From contig CATNEN010000007.1 in the NCBI GenBank assembly GCA_950097015.1, positions 5,508,001-5,572,000 on the forward strand: a stretch of 64,000 nt of DNA, read 5' to 3'. Positions 11,895 through 23,457 of the stretch are shown one piece after another. The notes beneath the pieces were generated by a model, which was not told the origin of the DNA, searched no databases, and saw nothing but the letters and a program-made list of their open reading frames with translations. A program made the translations under genes and the position numbers. The DNA is from Macrostomum hystrix (Eukaryota; Platyhelminthes; Macrostomidae). The stretch's first letter is position 1, and each line of letters begins with the position of its first letter.

Positions 11895-11912
11895 GACGGC
11901 GTTCGGGCGCCA
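11895..11912 (-). promoter_or_regulatory. tRNA primer-binding site of the BEL/Pao element
   Basis: The minus strand immediately after the LTR reads TGGCGCCCGAAC. It begins with the complement of a tRNA 3' CCA and resembles a tRNA-Lys-type primer site. Confidence 0.8.
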
Positions 11913-12154
11913 TGTCTTTACTTCAAGTGATTTACGAAGCGAAGCGAGTTGAAGTCATGAAATAAATTGAATCTTCGCAGTAAGAAACCGTCTTTACGGC
12001 CAAACCTCAAACGAGACAGAGAGCGCAATGGGGGTTTGGGGTACAATCGTGGAGAGTAGCAGGGGCAGGGGGAAGGAGGGGGGTGCAGCGATTTAGAAAA
12101 GAGAGACACAATCAGAGCAAGTACAAACAAGTCGCGTAACCAAAAGTCGCTACA
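11913..12154 (-). repeat. 5' LTR of the BEL/Pao element
   Basis: 242 bp. It is the 5' LTR because the element reads on the minus strand, and it is followed inward by the primer-binding site. Confidence 0.95.
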
Positions 12155-12235
12155 CCACAGTATTTAGTTTTCTTACATGACTACTTTTATTATAATGCAA
12201 AAGACATTTCTATCACTATAAAAACAAATACAGAA

Positions 12236-13652
12236 AAAATGCAAACCTAAATTTAGTTGAGTGTTCGAAAAGTGATTCATTAAAAAGCAAGGCTGAGCCG
12301 AACCTAACATTTGCACTTAACTGTAAGAATAAAACACTTCAAAATACGTCTTCTCAATCAAGGATCTGCTTCACCTTGCTCTTGAAGGCTTCGGTCAGCT
12401 CCTTTCCCATCAGTCGACGAAGTCTCGACCCGTCCTTCCTATCACCAACTAGCGTCATCTCCTTGCATGTCTTCTCGTCAAAGTGGCACTTCTTGTAGTG
12501 CTCGTTGACTCCGATTTCGATGGGCACTGGGAGGTGGCCACTTTGCGTGTTGGATTTTGGGACATCTTCCCAGCTGAAATGGTTGTGCAGGGCGACCACG
12601 CAGCAGCTCTTGTGGATGGACTTCACTGAGTAGCCCGGTGGGCTCTCCTGCTTCGTTCGGTACGGGTGTCGCAGCATGTACATCCTGGAGTCCACAGACG
12701 AGTCCTCTCCGAGCTCGCTGAAGTGGTACCAGTTCCTGAAGGCAAACGATCTGGTTTTGTCCTGCATCTCCAGAGCGCTCAGCATTGTCGGGTAGTCTGG
12801 GTGCTGTTGGGGCACAATGATCTCGTCAAGGTCAAACACAGCCGTGTAAGTGTAGCGGCCCAAGTTCTGGAAAATTTTCAACTTACGCTACTTCAACATC
12901 ACTGAAATATTTCAAAAAAGACTCGAACAAACGGAAACAGAGGCAGCTTACCTCGTAGAAACACTGGTTGATGGCCGGAGACATCAGCAGCAGACCCAGC
13001 CACTCTTCCTGACCAGCAACGCAAAACGGACACTTGATGTGCCTGACTTCGAGGAAGCCGTCGGCGCTGTATACTTGAGCGACCTTCTCGAAGTCTTTGT
13101 TCGTCAAGTGATGGAAGTGCAGCTGTACCTTGTCCATCTTAAGCAGCTTCTGGGCCTCGAGCCACTCAATCAGTCGAAGCTCACTCGGCTTTCCGAAGGT
13201 CACCGACACGCAGTTGATGATGCGATGAGGCTGTGGCGGACTCTCTCCTCGAGACAGCGGGTTGTGGATCACTCGCAACACCTGAGACCTCAAAAGTGCG
13301 TCATCAGTTTGGATGAACACGAATGTGGCCGTGCGCGGATCGTTCGAAATCGGGCACGAGAGCACAAACTCTTTGTAGTAATGATTTTTGTGACCCATCC
13401 CGGCACCGATCGCTGACTTCTTGGCTACAGTGCTGTACAAGAAGCGGCCGGACTCGTGAATGAACTGGCAGATCAGCTCCTTCTCGTAGGCCTTCGTGTC
13501 CAACACTGTGATCACCCGCACGTACTTGCGACCTCCCAGCGTCGGTCTGGTGTCGAAGTAGGCGCTGTAGACGTACTGGCCGATTGACGCCAGATCGCCT
13601 TGGTCTGTTCGCAACTGCTGATCGATGACCTCCCTTGCGGACTGCTTGTCTG
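12236..13652 (-). repeat. Left arm of 1.4-kb inverted repeat (GT92 copy A)
   Basis: Pairs with 15426-16848 on the other strand. Exons, the 85-bp intron and about 120 bp of 3' flank match. The one clear difference I found is a 6-bp insertion (CGAGTA type) in the right arm near 16824. The arms start at CAGACAAGCAGTCC. Confidence 0.92.
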
Positions 13653-13803
13653 GGAGAGTCCTGAGATTGATTAACTGTGGATATCTGAGAATTATGGTTA
13701 TCATCAACACAGCATTAGTGATCGTAAAGAATATAAAGCCATTTTGTCGATCGACTCTCAATGGACAGCGGCGCACTGCTTTAATTAAGCACTCTAATGC
13801 CAT
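12354..13803 (-). CDS. GT92-family glycosyltransferase, copy A
   Basis: Exons (minus): 13803-12952 and 12866-12354, an 85-bp intron, 454 aa. A short cytosolic N-terminus and one hydrophobic segment (GFIFFTITNAVLMITIIL) predict a type II Golgi enzyme. The second exon has the GT92 acidic motif VFDLDEIIVP (DLD about 296-298) and HNHFSWEDV, as in DUF23/GT92 proteins. In C. elegans, family member GALT-1 adds galactose to core fucose; the substrate here is unknown. The first in-frame ATG is at 13803; upstream in-frame sequence has only a GTG. From DKQSARE to the stop the protein is identical to copy B, but the N-terminal 40-odd residues are unrelated. It is divergently arranged with copy B. Confidence 0.85.
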
Positions 13804-14982
13804 TGAAATGTCGCTGATGACGGTATTGTTGATTTCGCTTTGATTGATGTCGTTATTATTAATTCTTAGGGACACTAACGTCTAGAGTTTTTTACCATTT
13901 TTTGTTAGCCGTTAAGTAAAAGTAAGCATACTTTATTGTTTTTTTATCACTTCTGTCACTTCTGTCACGCTATTCATGTAGATATGTAGCACTCAGTTGC
14001 GTTCCATTGCTTTATTGGCGACATTTTTGCCCTTTAGCCATAGACATAAGATATCGCTCGGATTGACAAAAATACTTGCATATTGATTTATTCCATTACC
14101 TACCTATTACCTACCTATTTATTAAAAATTTACCTACCTAATAACAGGAGGGTCGGTGGCAGAGCGATTATCGCGTTTGCCTCTCGCACCAAGGTCCCTA
14201 AGTTCGATTCCACGGCGAGGCCACATTTATTTGGGGCGCAGCCGCGGAGAGAAGGCTTGGAGTCTAGTCGTGCAATTTGCGCCCTTGTAGGCCAACCTCC
14301 AAGGCACAGTGAAGTGTACACTGCCTGATGATGAGAAAGTCAGGGCAGATGTACACACATGTGTGAGCGTGTGCCTGCGTACAGTATCTGTGTGCGTGTG
14401 TGCTCAGGAGTCAGCGAAATGGGCAGAATTGCCTCCTCGCTGGCTGCTGGTCTAGTGTCACCAAATTATGTGCCACTGCCCGCAGCCCTCCTCCAATTAT
14501 GATTACCTAATAACAATAAAAGTGGAACATAATTTACTGCGAGTAAAAGTTCTACAATGTTATTTTATTCTGTGAACTTCGCAACTCTTTTGTGCCACAT
14601 TTTAACGCCTGACAAGCCTTTTTAGCAGACAGCTCTCTAAAATGAGTCACTCGTTTTAGACACGCTGCTAGCAACTCGGTAGCCACTGGGTAGCATCTTA
14701 TCTTCTGTATCATTTGCTCTCATTTATGCAAGCTCAACTCACTGTGCTTGGGTCGCTGAGGGTCATTGGAGACAGCAGAAGCATCTCACAATTCACTATA
14801 GCTCTGGTTGTCACTCGAAAATGCTGCAACCTACCCCAAAGGACCTGAGATGCGTTCGCGTCATTTCGTAGAGCAGCCTGAATAGCCTGAGACAGCTCGG
14901 TGATATTTAAAGCCCAGTTCAGCATGTCCATTGTAACGCTTGTGCTAACTCTGGTTCTGTCCCACCTAGGGTCGGCTGCAAC
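13804..14982. promoter_or_regulatory. Spacer between divergent GT92 genes (shared 5' region)
   Basis: About 1.2 kb between the two start codons. It holds one intact SINE (14147-14503) and otherwise AT-rich DNA with TACCT repeats near 14098-14140. Any promoters for the two genes must lie here, but I see no clear core elements. Confidence 0.5.
14147..14503 (+). mobile_element. SINE family 1, intact, tRNA-derived
   Basis: The head resembles a tRNA gene: box A-like GTGGCAGAGCGATTA and box B GTTCGATTCC, 50-60 bp apart. A unique body follows (GTGTACACTGCC..., GAAATGGGCAGAATTGCC). A 12-bp target duplication TACCTAATAACA flanks it (14135-14146 and 14504-14515). This is the best copy in the window; relatives sit near 2340, 37645, 43330 and 52750. 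Confidence 0.9.
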
Positions 14983-16724
14983 ATGAAGGCTATGGGAAGA
15001 ATGGTAAGTACACATTATATTATTGCAGCAGAGATACAGAAAATAAGAAATATGTACGTGGGTATTTGCAATACACCTCTGGTCATTCAATTGTTAACTG
15101 CCTAGACTGATTCTATCAAGTTATGACAAAAAAACAAGTCATAGATGAGTTTCATAACAATTAAGGAGACAATACTGAGGAGTTGTAAAGTGTAACTGCA
15201 TCTTTCACAAATCCCACATAGCAAAAATCAAAGTTAAAAAATTCTACTAAAGAAGTCACAAATTTGCTTTGCAGATCCTGCGGCCAGAGGTCTTTGCAGC
15301 CGCTGCGATCGTTGCAGCTGTGCTAATGCTGATTCTGCTGGTCACAAACAGGCAGGGACTGCAGCACCGTGCCGACTCAATCGCGTCTAGCATCCTATCA
15401 GTAGCACAGGTAGGACAGGCCCCCGCAGACAAGCAGTCCGCAAGGGAGGTCATCGATCAGCAGTTGCGAACAGACCAAGGCGATCTGGCGTCAATCGGCC
15501 AGTACGTCTACAGCGCCTACTTCGACACCAGACCGACGCTGGGAGGTCGCAAGTACGTGCGGGTGATCACAGTGTTGGACACGAAGGCCTACGAGAAGGA
15601 GCTGATCTGCCAGTTCATTCACGAGTCCGGCCGCTTCTTGTACAGCACTGTAGCCAAGAAGTCAGCGATCGGTGCCGGGATGGGTCACAAAAATCATTAC
15701 TACAAAGAGTTTGTGCTCTCGTGCCCGATTTCGAACGATCCGCGCACGGCCACATTCGTGTTCATCCAAACTGATGACGCACTTTTGAGGTCTCAGGTGT
15801 TGCGAGTGATCCACAACCCGCTGTCTCGAGGAGAGAGTCCGCCACAGCCTCATCGCATCATCAACTGCGTGTCGGTGACCTTCGGAAAGCCGAGTGAGCT
15901 TCGACTGATTGAGTGGCTCGAGGCCCAGAAGCTGCTTAAGATGGACAAGGTACAGCTGCACTTCCATCACTTGACGAACAAAGACTTCGAGAAGGTCGCT
16001 CAAGTATACAGCGCCGACGGCTTCCTCGAAGTCAGGCACATCAAGTGTCCGTTTTGCGTTGCTGGTCAGGAAGAGTGGCTGGGTCTGCTGCTGATGTCTC
16101 CGGCCATCAACCAGTGTTTCTACGAGGTAAGCTGCCTCTGTTTCCGTTTGTTCGAGTCTTTTTTGAAATATTTCAGTGATGTTGAAGTAGCGTAAGTTGA
16201 AAATTTTCCAGAACTTGGGCCGCTACACTTACACGGCTGTGTTTGACCTTGACGAGATCATTGTGCCCCAACAGCACCCAGACTACCCGACAATGCTGAG
16301 CGCTCTGGAGATGCAGGACAAAACCAGATCGTTTGCCTTCAGGAACTGGTACCACTTCAGCGAGCTCGGAGAGGACTCGTCTGTGGACTCCAGGATGTAC
16401 ATGCTGCGACACCCGTACCGAACGAAGCAGGAGAGCCCACCGGGCTACTCAGTGAAGTCCATCCACAAGAGCTGCTGCGTGGTCGCCCTGCACAACCATT
16501 TCAGCTGGGAAGATGTCCCAAAATCCAACACGCAAAGTGGCCACCTCCCAGTGCCCATCGAAATCGGAGTCAACGAGCACTACAAGAAGTGCCACTTTGA
16601 CGAGAAGACATGCAAGGAGATGACGCTAGTTGGTGATAGGAAGGACGGGTCGAGACTTCGTCGACTGATGGGAAAGGAGCTGACCGAAGCCTTCAAGAGC
16701 AAGGTGAAGCAGATCCTTGATTGA
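14983..16724 (+). CDS. GT92-family glycosyltransferase, copy B
   Basis: Exons 14983-15003, 15275-16126, 16212-16724; phases agree; 461 aa. The first exon encodes only MKAMGRM before a perfect GTAAGT donor, and CCCACCTAG just upstream could be a trans- or cis-splice acceptor. The second exon starts ILRPEV and carries a different signal anchor (FAAAAIVAAVLMLILLV). From DKQSARE on, the protein is identical to copy A, including the DLD motif at about 303-305. Expected to be a Golgi type II transferase; acceptor sugar unknown. The recent origin of the shared part is plain; which copy is ancestral is not. Confidence 0.85.
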
Positions 16725-16848
16725 GAAGACGTATTTTGAAGTGTTTTATTCTTACAGTTAAGTGCAAATGTTAGGTTCGGCTCAGCCTTGCTTTTTAATG
16801 AATCACTTTTCGAACACTCAACTACGAGTAAATTTAGGTTTGCATTTT
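15426..16848 (+). repeat. Right arm of 1.4-kb inverted repeat (GT92 copy B)
   Basis: Partner of 12236-13652. It is longer by the 6-bp insertion near 16824 (ACT[ACGAGT]AAATTT against ACTAAATTT). Confidence 0.92.
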
Positions 16849-17852
16849 GCTCTTTCTCATGGTAGGAAGTCGTGGGTCTATTGAAGAACAGAAGCAAACG
16901 CGTTGAGCAGATTGCAGGACTAGCGCAAACTCTAGCCGTGCACCTTAGATCCATATACATTGTGCCAGACCGGCATGATTCAGCAATCACTCGAGATTGC
17001 AATAGGGTGGAGGATGGGTGGTTGTGTACGACACATCGAGGTAATTAACAGCGGCGGGGGTGGCGCGCGCGCACTTAAATAGACTGCACTAACAATTGTC
17101 AACTGTCATAGCCCGACACTTAGTTTATTTTTCATTAATGTTATTTTGCCATTTTAGGAATTTTAGGAACATTTTTACTGACTTTTAGGAAATAAGTTTG
17201 AGAAAGTGAAATAAACGAATATCTGTTAAAGCATTTTTGACGGGACACTGCGACCCTTTTTGCTGCTAACTACTATTGCTAATTGATGGCAAAACACACA
17301 GTTAAGCTATTAAGCCTTGCTTTGGAATCGGTTCCGATGTTGCAAAATGGATTTTTTGTCTACGGACAGTGGCTATAGACTGTTTGAATTTGAATTTGAA
17401 TTTGAATTTTTATGACCTGAAAGTAGGAGTACCTTATCCCACTTTCGTCTATCATGCGAAATCATGCGAAACACTACGGACTGTAAGACCTAGAATTCCC
17501 TACGAATATGGGATCCGCACAACGTGCACTCAGGTGTAGATCATGAAGTCCTCTTTTATCTTTAAGTGTCGCTGGAGTTCATACAGTGCAATCAGGGATT
17601 GATTCTTACAAGAAATATCGGCCTACCAGTCTATCGGTCAACACTCAGATAATAAAGGGAATGCTTGGGTAACAGCGAACTGTATGGCTCCCCTATGGAA
17701 ATCATAATCCCTTCTGTTTGCTGCTTTCAAATTCAGGAATTATTCGTTCGGCTTTCAGCCAATAGAGAGGCGGAGCTGTATTCGGTCTATTCTGCAGTTT
17801 TCTAAGAAACTGCAGCGCTTGTCCGCCGGCGAGAGGCAACGACAGCGAAGCC
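16849..17852. other. Intergenic DNA between GT92 copy B and the DEG/ENaC gene
   Basis: No gene recognised. A short GAATTT microsatellite lies at about 17392-17410. The last 100 bp before 17853 are presumably 5' leader of the channel gene. Confidence 0.5.
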
Positions 17853-20800
17853 ATGTCCAACCTGAAAGCCGCGGTGAGCGTGCTCAGGGACTATGGGCAC
17901 AGGTCCACCCTACACGGTCTGAGCCACATGTTTCAGAGCGGTGACCACTGGCGCAGGGCGTTCTGGTTTGTGCTCACATTCGCCGCCAGTGGCGCCTGCA
18001 TCTACCATATCTACGCTACGGTCAGCAACTATTTGGATTCCCCAATCACCAGCATTTACCGGGACGAAGGTCCTCAGGCCAAATTTCCCGGCGTGACAAT
18101 TTGCAACCTGAAACCTGTCTCAGAGGCTTTGCTTCACGCCGACGATGAGAAGGCCGCGTTGTTCCACCACCTGGACAATGATTGGGGTTTCTTTGACCGA
18201 TGGCTGCTCGGTCTGCGCCGGCGAAAGGCCAACGAGACGCGCGTTGAGTACAAGGAGAGGCAGAGGAGCCTCTTCAAAATCTACACAGACATTTTCTGGG
18301 TGTCAGATGACACCAGAGAGTTCGGCCTAAGCGACAAGCACATGCTGCTAATGTGCATCTACAAAAACAAACACTGCAATTCGTCCAACTTCAAGCTCGT
18401 GCAGCACCATCGGTACTGGAACTGCTACACGTTCCAGCCCTTGGACGGCGATCGGGCCATCGATAACAGCGACGAGGACAGCGGACTGCGGCTGATTCTC
18501 TTCACAGACGCCAACTTCGACCAGAACAACCTGCTCGACTCGGTTAATTATCTGCGCAGCATGACAGTGGAGGATGAGATGACCAGGCCCTACTCGCTGA
18601 GGACCTACCTGGGTCGGGGAAATCGCACATTTAATCAAGTTCTCACTGGCAACAAGTGGGAAGCCGAAGGACTAAGGATCTTCATTCACAATGAGAGCCA
18701 ATTTCCCACCACGTCGGACATTGCATTCGACGTTTCGAGTGGCGCCTCGACAACAATACAGGTCACAGCGACGCAAGTGAATACACTGAACCGACCACCG
18801 CTGCACGAGTGCCACGAAGACGACCCTGATACAATCGCCTACGTCAGGTACTTCGGCCAGAACACGATGGGGCTTAGAAATTATCGCTTGACACAGGCGG
18901 AGGCCGTGATGGAGGCGCGGCAGAAGATGGTGTTCGACAAGTGCGGCTGCTATTCTCACCTGCTGCCATTCCGGTACAACACCAGCCTACTCTGCCTGTA
19001 CGCTGATCCTCAGCACAGACTGTCTCCGTCCATGAAGTTTTTGCAGCGCTTGGCCTGCCACAACATGGAATTCCGAGTGGCAGAGCAGAAAACCTCCGAC
19101 CTGCTGCAGCAGACGGCCGCTTTTCAACCGTGCACCAGCTGGAAGCTGCAAGCCACTAAAGTGCAGATTCCCTGGCCCAGAAGTGATGAAATAATTGACT
19201 TTGTCAACTATATCCTCCTGCCCGCCTACACGTCTGACGAGCTGCAGAGCGACGACCGGGTCCTGCACATGCTGAAGTCCAGGAACAGCCGGTCAGAGGC
19301 CATCCTGAGGCACCTGTTCAACCCAGCGTGCCGGAAGAAGAACGACTCGCAGCTGATCGATTCATGGTGCATCTCGAAGCCCAAACTGATGGCCAACGTG
19401 GCTCGGATCTGGATTAAGCCGGCTTCGACCCGAGCCGGCGTGTACATGGAGGAGTACAGCTACGACTGGCCGGAGGCGCTCAGCGAGGTTGGGGGTATCT
19501 TCGGGCTCTGGATGGGTGAGCAGTCGTTGAGAGATTCATAAATTTTCGAGTTCCTTGAAGCGAGTTCCCTGAAGCGAGTTCCTTGAAGCGAGTTCCTTGA
19601 AGCGAGTTCCCTGAAGCGAGTTCCTTGAAGCGATTTCCTTGAAGCGAGTTCCCTGAAGCGAGTTCCTTGAAGCGAGTTCCTTGAAGCGAGTTCCCTGAAG
19701 CGAGTTCCTTGAAGCGAGTTCCCTGAAGCGAGCTCCCTGAAAATGAATTCCCTGAAATGAGTTCCCTGAAATGAGTTCCCTGAAGCGAGTTCCCTGTAGC
19801 GAGTTCCACATGCACGCATTACTAGCATCGTCATGGGACAATGTTCCTTGGACTTTATCTGCTTCAGTACGTGATGACGGAATCGAAGCACATAGATAGG
19901 AAAATTTTCCTGAACGAACCACCACCCAATGGAAACCAAAGGCAGCTTTTTGCTGCGGAGACGTGATGTCAGATCTTGTGCCTAAGTGGTGAGTCAAGAA
20001 AAGAACCAAGGGAACCCGAACGCTGCGTCCCTCTCGCGGCAAATCCCTTCATCCTCTTCCCCTTGCCTCCCCAGCCGTCACTCGTCTCCCCGTTAAAACA
20101 GCTTCGCCGACTTGAACGTTCAGGTAAAGGGCAAGCTTTAAGCCGGCGGGACTAGAAAAAGATCCGTCCCACCGAGGCATCCCCACCCCGCCGGCACTGG
20201 AAGACAAATCACCATTACCTACCGGCTGCATGCATGTGCGCCAGCGCCCCGGCTGCTGAACCAAAAATTGGCCCCAAAAAGAAAAAAAAGGTAAATAGAC
20301 AATGCCTGGTGTGGATATCGAAACACAAGAGCTCCGGGTGTATAGGAAACTAGTAATACTTGTTGCCTAGAGGGGCCTGCACTTCTGTAGCCTGATCGTA
20401 TTTTATTCTATTTAAGTTCAATATTCCCAGCCAACTATTTAACAATTCCTGCCGACATATTTCTGTACGTGCGTTCTCGTTGTCTCTGTGGCACCAAGAA
20501 TCTCTGGGACGGCACCCCACGCAGCTGTTCCCGGCATCCCAGCCTCTCTTGGTCCCAATGGCTGCTGTGTCAGTCCACTAGGTCCAATTTAACTGATGGG
20601 CTAGGCAGTGCTGCCAGCTGCCAACTGAGCTTACTGTCCATGTCAAAGTTTCTGGGGCGCACTTTCCTGCAGCTAAGAAATGTTTCCTTTGAAAAGCTAA
20701 GAAAATAAACAGATTAAGACTTGCTGCCTTTTATGCTAAGGTGGACTTCTCAGCTCAGCATACAGCTCACCGAATACCAGCACAATCACACACATACAGC

Positions 20801-21180
20801 TCACCTAATGCCGTCAAGTCTCATGAAGCCTTCCGTACCGAAATCCCGCAGGCATCTCGCTGCTTAGCGTGATGGAGTTCCTTGAGCTGCTGTTCATCCT
20901 GATTGGGGTGTGCACCAGCGGAGAAGGCGGACATAACCTCGGTGCGGCTGCGGGAGCAGCAAGCCGTGGCAGGTAAGGGTGGATGAATGAGTGGCGTTAG
21001 CGTCAAGCTCAGCGATCCGCTACTCGCTACTATGAGTAGGGAAGTTGAAAATTTCCACTTTCATTTCACAACCTTTTCATTTCCGGCTGCGTGTACGCTC
21101 AGGCTGCCCGCCGACTTCGACGCCATGCTGCGCTACCTCGCCAACCTAGAGGAAGAGGAGCTGCGTGGACCAGTGCTTTT

Positions 21181-21231
<51 letters not shown>

Positions 21232-21301
21232 CAACACAGCCAGAGCAGCCAGAGAGCCCTCAGGTCGACTGGGACTGGAGTTGCTGCATTATCGAAGCTG
21301 A
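17853..21301 (+). CDS. DEG/ENaC-family sodium channel, 3 exons
   Basis: Exons 17853-19515, 20852-20972, 21103-21301; junctions in phase; 660 aa. TM1 lies at about residues 36-58, followed by the family motif FPGVTICN (78-85). The large extracellular loop is Cys-rich, with DKCGCY and several N-x-S/T sites. Exon 2 supplies the pore and TM2: the G-x-S selectivity filter reads GIS (555-557), with the Gly codon split across intron 1, then LLSVMEFLELLFILIGV. Exon 3 encodes a cytosolic tail with about 16 Gln from pure CAG codons. Subunits trimerise in the plasma membrane; the gating stimulus (acid, peptide, mechanical) cannot be told from sequence. The 1.3-kb intron 1 contains a 14-bp satellite. Confidence 0.92.
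19545..19805. repeat. 14-bp minisatellite in DEG/ENaC intron 1
   Basis: About 18 copies of GAGTTCC[CT]TGAAGC. The same family reappears at 51735-51830 inside another gene. The rest of the intron (19806-20851) has no recognisable feature. Confidence 0.93.
21182..21229 (+). repeat. Coding CAG microsatellite (polyQ)
   Basis: About 16 uninterrupted CAG codons in the last exon of the channel gene. Lack of CAA interruptions predicts length instability. Confidence 0.95.
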
Positions 21302-21549
21302 TCCTCACAAATCAACACATTTTCGGTGCATATGGAACAAACAGAATGCTAATAGGACCAGCGACCAAACCCTCAAGTAGATTTTCATTTTTACCTAAGT
21401 TGCCTTTGAAATGAATTCCGTGAACTGTTTTACTCTTTCAAGCAAGGTTGATCGCAAGCTGCTAACTATGTAGGGCTAATCTGCTCACCCAACTCAAACT
21501 GCAGGTTGATAGTTTGGACGGCTAGACTTAATCAGTAAGCTTGCCCTGC

Positions 21550-22330
21550 TGTTCAGTACACCTGCACTGTTCTCTAGTACACTGGCACTGTTCTCCAGTA
21601 CACTGGCACTGTTCTCTAGTACACTGGCACTGTTCTCTAGTACACTGGCACTGTTCTCTAGTACACTGGCACTGTTCTCTAGTACACCCGCACTGTTCTC
21701 TAGTACACTGGCACTATTCTTCAGTACACCCGCACTGTTCTCCAGTACACTGGCACGGTTCTTTAGTACACTGGCACTATTATTTAGTACACCCGCACTG
21801 TTCTTTAGTACACTGGCACTATTCTTCAGTACACCCGCACTGTTCTCCAGTACACCCGCACTGTTCTTTAGTACACTGGCACTGTTCTTTAGTACACTGG
21901 CACTATTCTTCAGTACACCCGCACTGTTCTCCAGTACACTGGCACGGTTCTTTAGTACACTGGCACTATTATTTAGTACACCCGCACTGTTCTTTAGTAC
22001 ACTGGCACTATTCTTCAGTACACCCGCACTGTTCTCTAGTACACTGGCACTGTTCTTTAGTACACTGGCACTGTTCTCTAGTACACCCGCACTGTTCTCT
22101 AGTACACTGGCACTGTTCTTTAGTACACTGGCACTGTTCTCTAGTACACTGGCACTGTTCTTTAGTACACTGGCACTGTTCTTTAGTACACTGGCACTGT
22201 TCTTTAGTACACTGGCACTGTTCTTGAGTACACTGGCACTGTTCTTTAGTACACCCGCACTGTTCTTTAGTACACTGGCACTGTTCTCTAGTACACTGGG
22301 ACTGTTCTTAAGTGCACCTAAACTTGTTAT
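21550..22330. repeat. 21-bp satellite downstream of the channel gene
   Basis: About 37 copies of TTCTCTAGTACACTGGCACTG with GGCAC/CCGCAC variants. Since 21 is divisible by three it creates a long spurious ORF of SLVHWHC repeats. The array degenerates near 22330-22400, where a TTACGAGTAC variant appears. Confidence 0.95.
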
Positions 22331-22399
22331 TTAGTACACCCACAGTTATTTAGTGCACCCACACTATTCTCTATTACGAGTACATTGGCACTCTTATTT

Positions 22400-22960
22400 C
22401 TGAATACTACCAGAATAGTTATACTTATAACTATTAAAATCCAAATTAAGATAATGAGGCACTTTTGCACAACTAATTTACCCACGGGAACTTAGTCAAC
22501 AGTGTTAGCAGCTTCACCAAGATGCAGAAATTAATAAAAAGTACACTGTACACTTTCACTTGCGATGACCAAATTTGTGCGCAAAATAAACAGATCTATA
22601 TTTATGTGATAAAAAATATAATATAAACTTTTAATTGATCTGGTGTTATTCCATTCAATTCACTGGAATGGAGGTCGTCAGGAAATCTAAAAGAAACCGA
22701 TTCTTTGTAAAAAATAGACTGAACAACTTTACACACTGGTGTCTGCGAAAATTGTTTCTTAAACAGACACTTGGTTACAAAAATGTAATCCGAGCAGGAA
22801 AAATGACAACTCATGCGATGCGGCTGCGTTAAATCGCGGTGAGGCAGATGTCAATTTATCCGCCTGTCCTGCTCCACTCCATCAACAATGCCTGTGTAAA
22901 TCTCCTTTATTGACCTTTTTTGTCCTACACATCCGTTAACCTTACCTATCGTAATACCAG
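22400..22960. other. Unannotated AT-rich interval
   Basis: No supported gene; short ORFs on both strands without family features. It separates two satellites. Confidence 0.5.
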
Positions 22961-22974
22961 TATGCAAACCTTAC

Positions 22975-23400
22975 CTGTCCTAGTCTCCTCCGTTAATCCC
23001 ACCTGTTCTAATCTGCTCCGTTAACCCCCTGTTCTAATCTGCTCCGTTAATCCCACCTGTTCTAATCTGCTCCGTTAATCCCACCTGTTCTAATCTGCTC
23101 CGTTAACCCCCTGTTCTAATCTGCTCCGTTAATCCCACCTGTTCTAATCTGCTCCGTTAATCCCACCTGTTCTAATCTGCTCCGTGAATCCCACCTGTTC
23201 TAAGCTCCTTCGTTAATCCCATCTGTTCTAATCCGCTCCGTTAATCCCACCTTTTCTAATCTGGTCCCTTAATCCTACCTGTTCTAATCTCATCTGTTAA
23301 TCCTACCTGCACTAATCTTCTGCGTTAATCCTACCTGTACTAACTAATAGCATCAGTTAATCCCAGCTGTTCTAATCTCCATCCACCCGTCTAAATCCCC
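22975..23400. repeat. Degenerate 28-bp satellite
   Basis: About 14 copies of CGTTAATCCCACCTGTTCTA plus ATCTGCTC. Some units lack 3-4 bases (CCCCCTG form), and copies decay towards 23400. Confidence 0.9.
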
Positions 23401-23457
23401 TCGCTTAACTGTCATTTAAGCCCTCGCAACTGAAATCCGTTGGCAAGCTGTTCAGTG

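Larger units (their letters stand above)
8297..12154 (-). mobile_element. BEL/Pao LTR retrotransposon, internally deleted
   Basis: A 3.86-kb element on the minus strand with two near-identical LTRs (TGT...ACA ends) and a perfect 5-bp target duplication CCACA (8292-8296 and 12155-12159). A primer-binding site TGGCGCCCGAAC starts directly inside the 5' LTR. A purine tract (GGGGGAG) abuts the 3' LTR. Full BEL/Pao elements are usually 5.5-8 kb. Here gag, protease and most of the RT are missing, and what remains starts just upstream of the RT YVDD-box region (LYVDNLV). The remaining pol has frame breaks, so this copy cannot be autonomous. It lies about 200 bp beyond the 3' end of a GT92 gene. Confidence 0.95.

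Noticed and set aside
14147-14230. A genuine tRNA gene
   Set aside because: Box A and box B are present, but no cloverleaf with a proper acceptor stem is evident, and the sequence is the head of a dispersed SINE with target duplications.
15662-16039. Antisense ORF conserved in both GT92 copies (MPDFEEAVGAVYLSD...)
   Set aside because: Identity between copies is due to the DNA duplication; the sense frame carries the GT92 domain.
21541-22227. A 228-aa ORF of SLVHWHC repeats
   Set aside because: Fully explained by the 21-bp satellite, whose length is a multiple of three; no start context, domain or splice signals.
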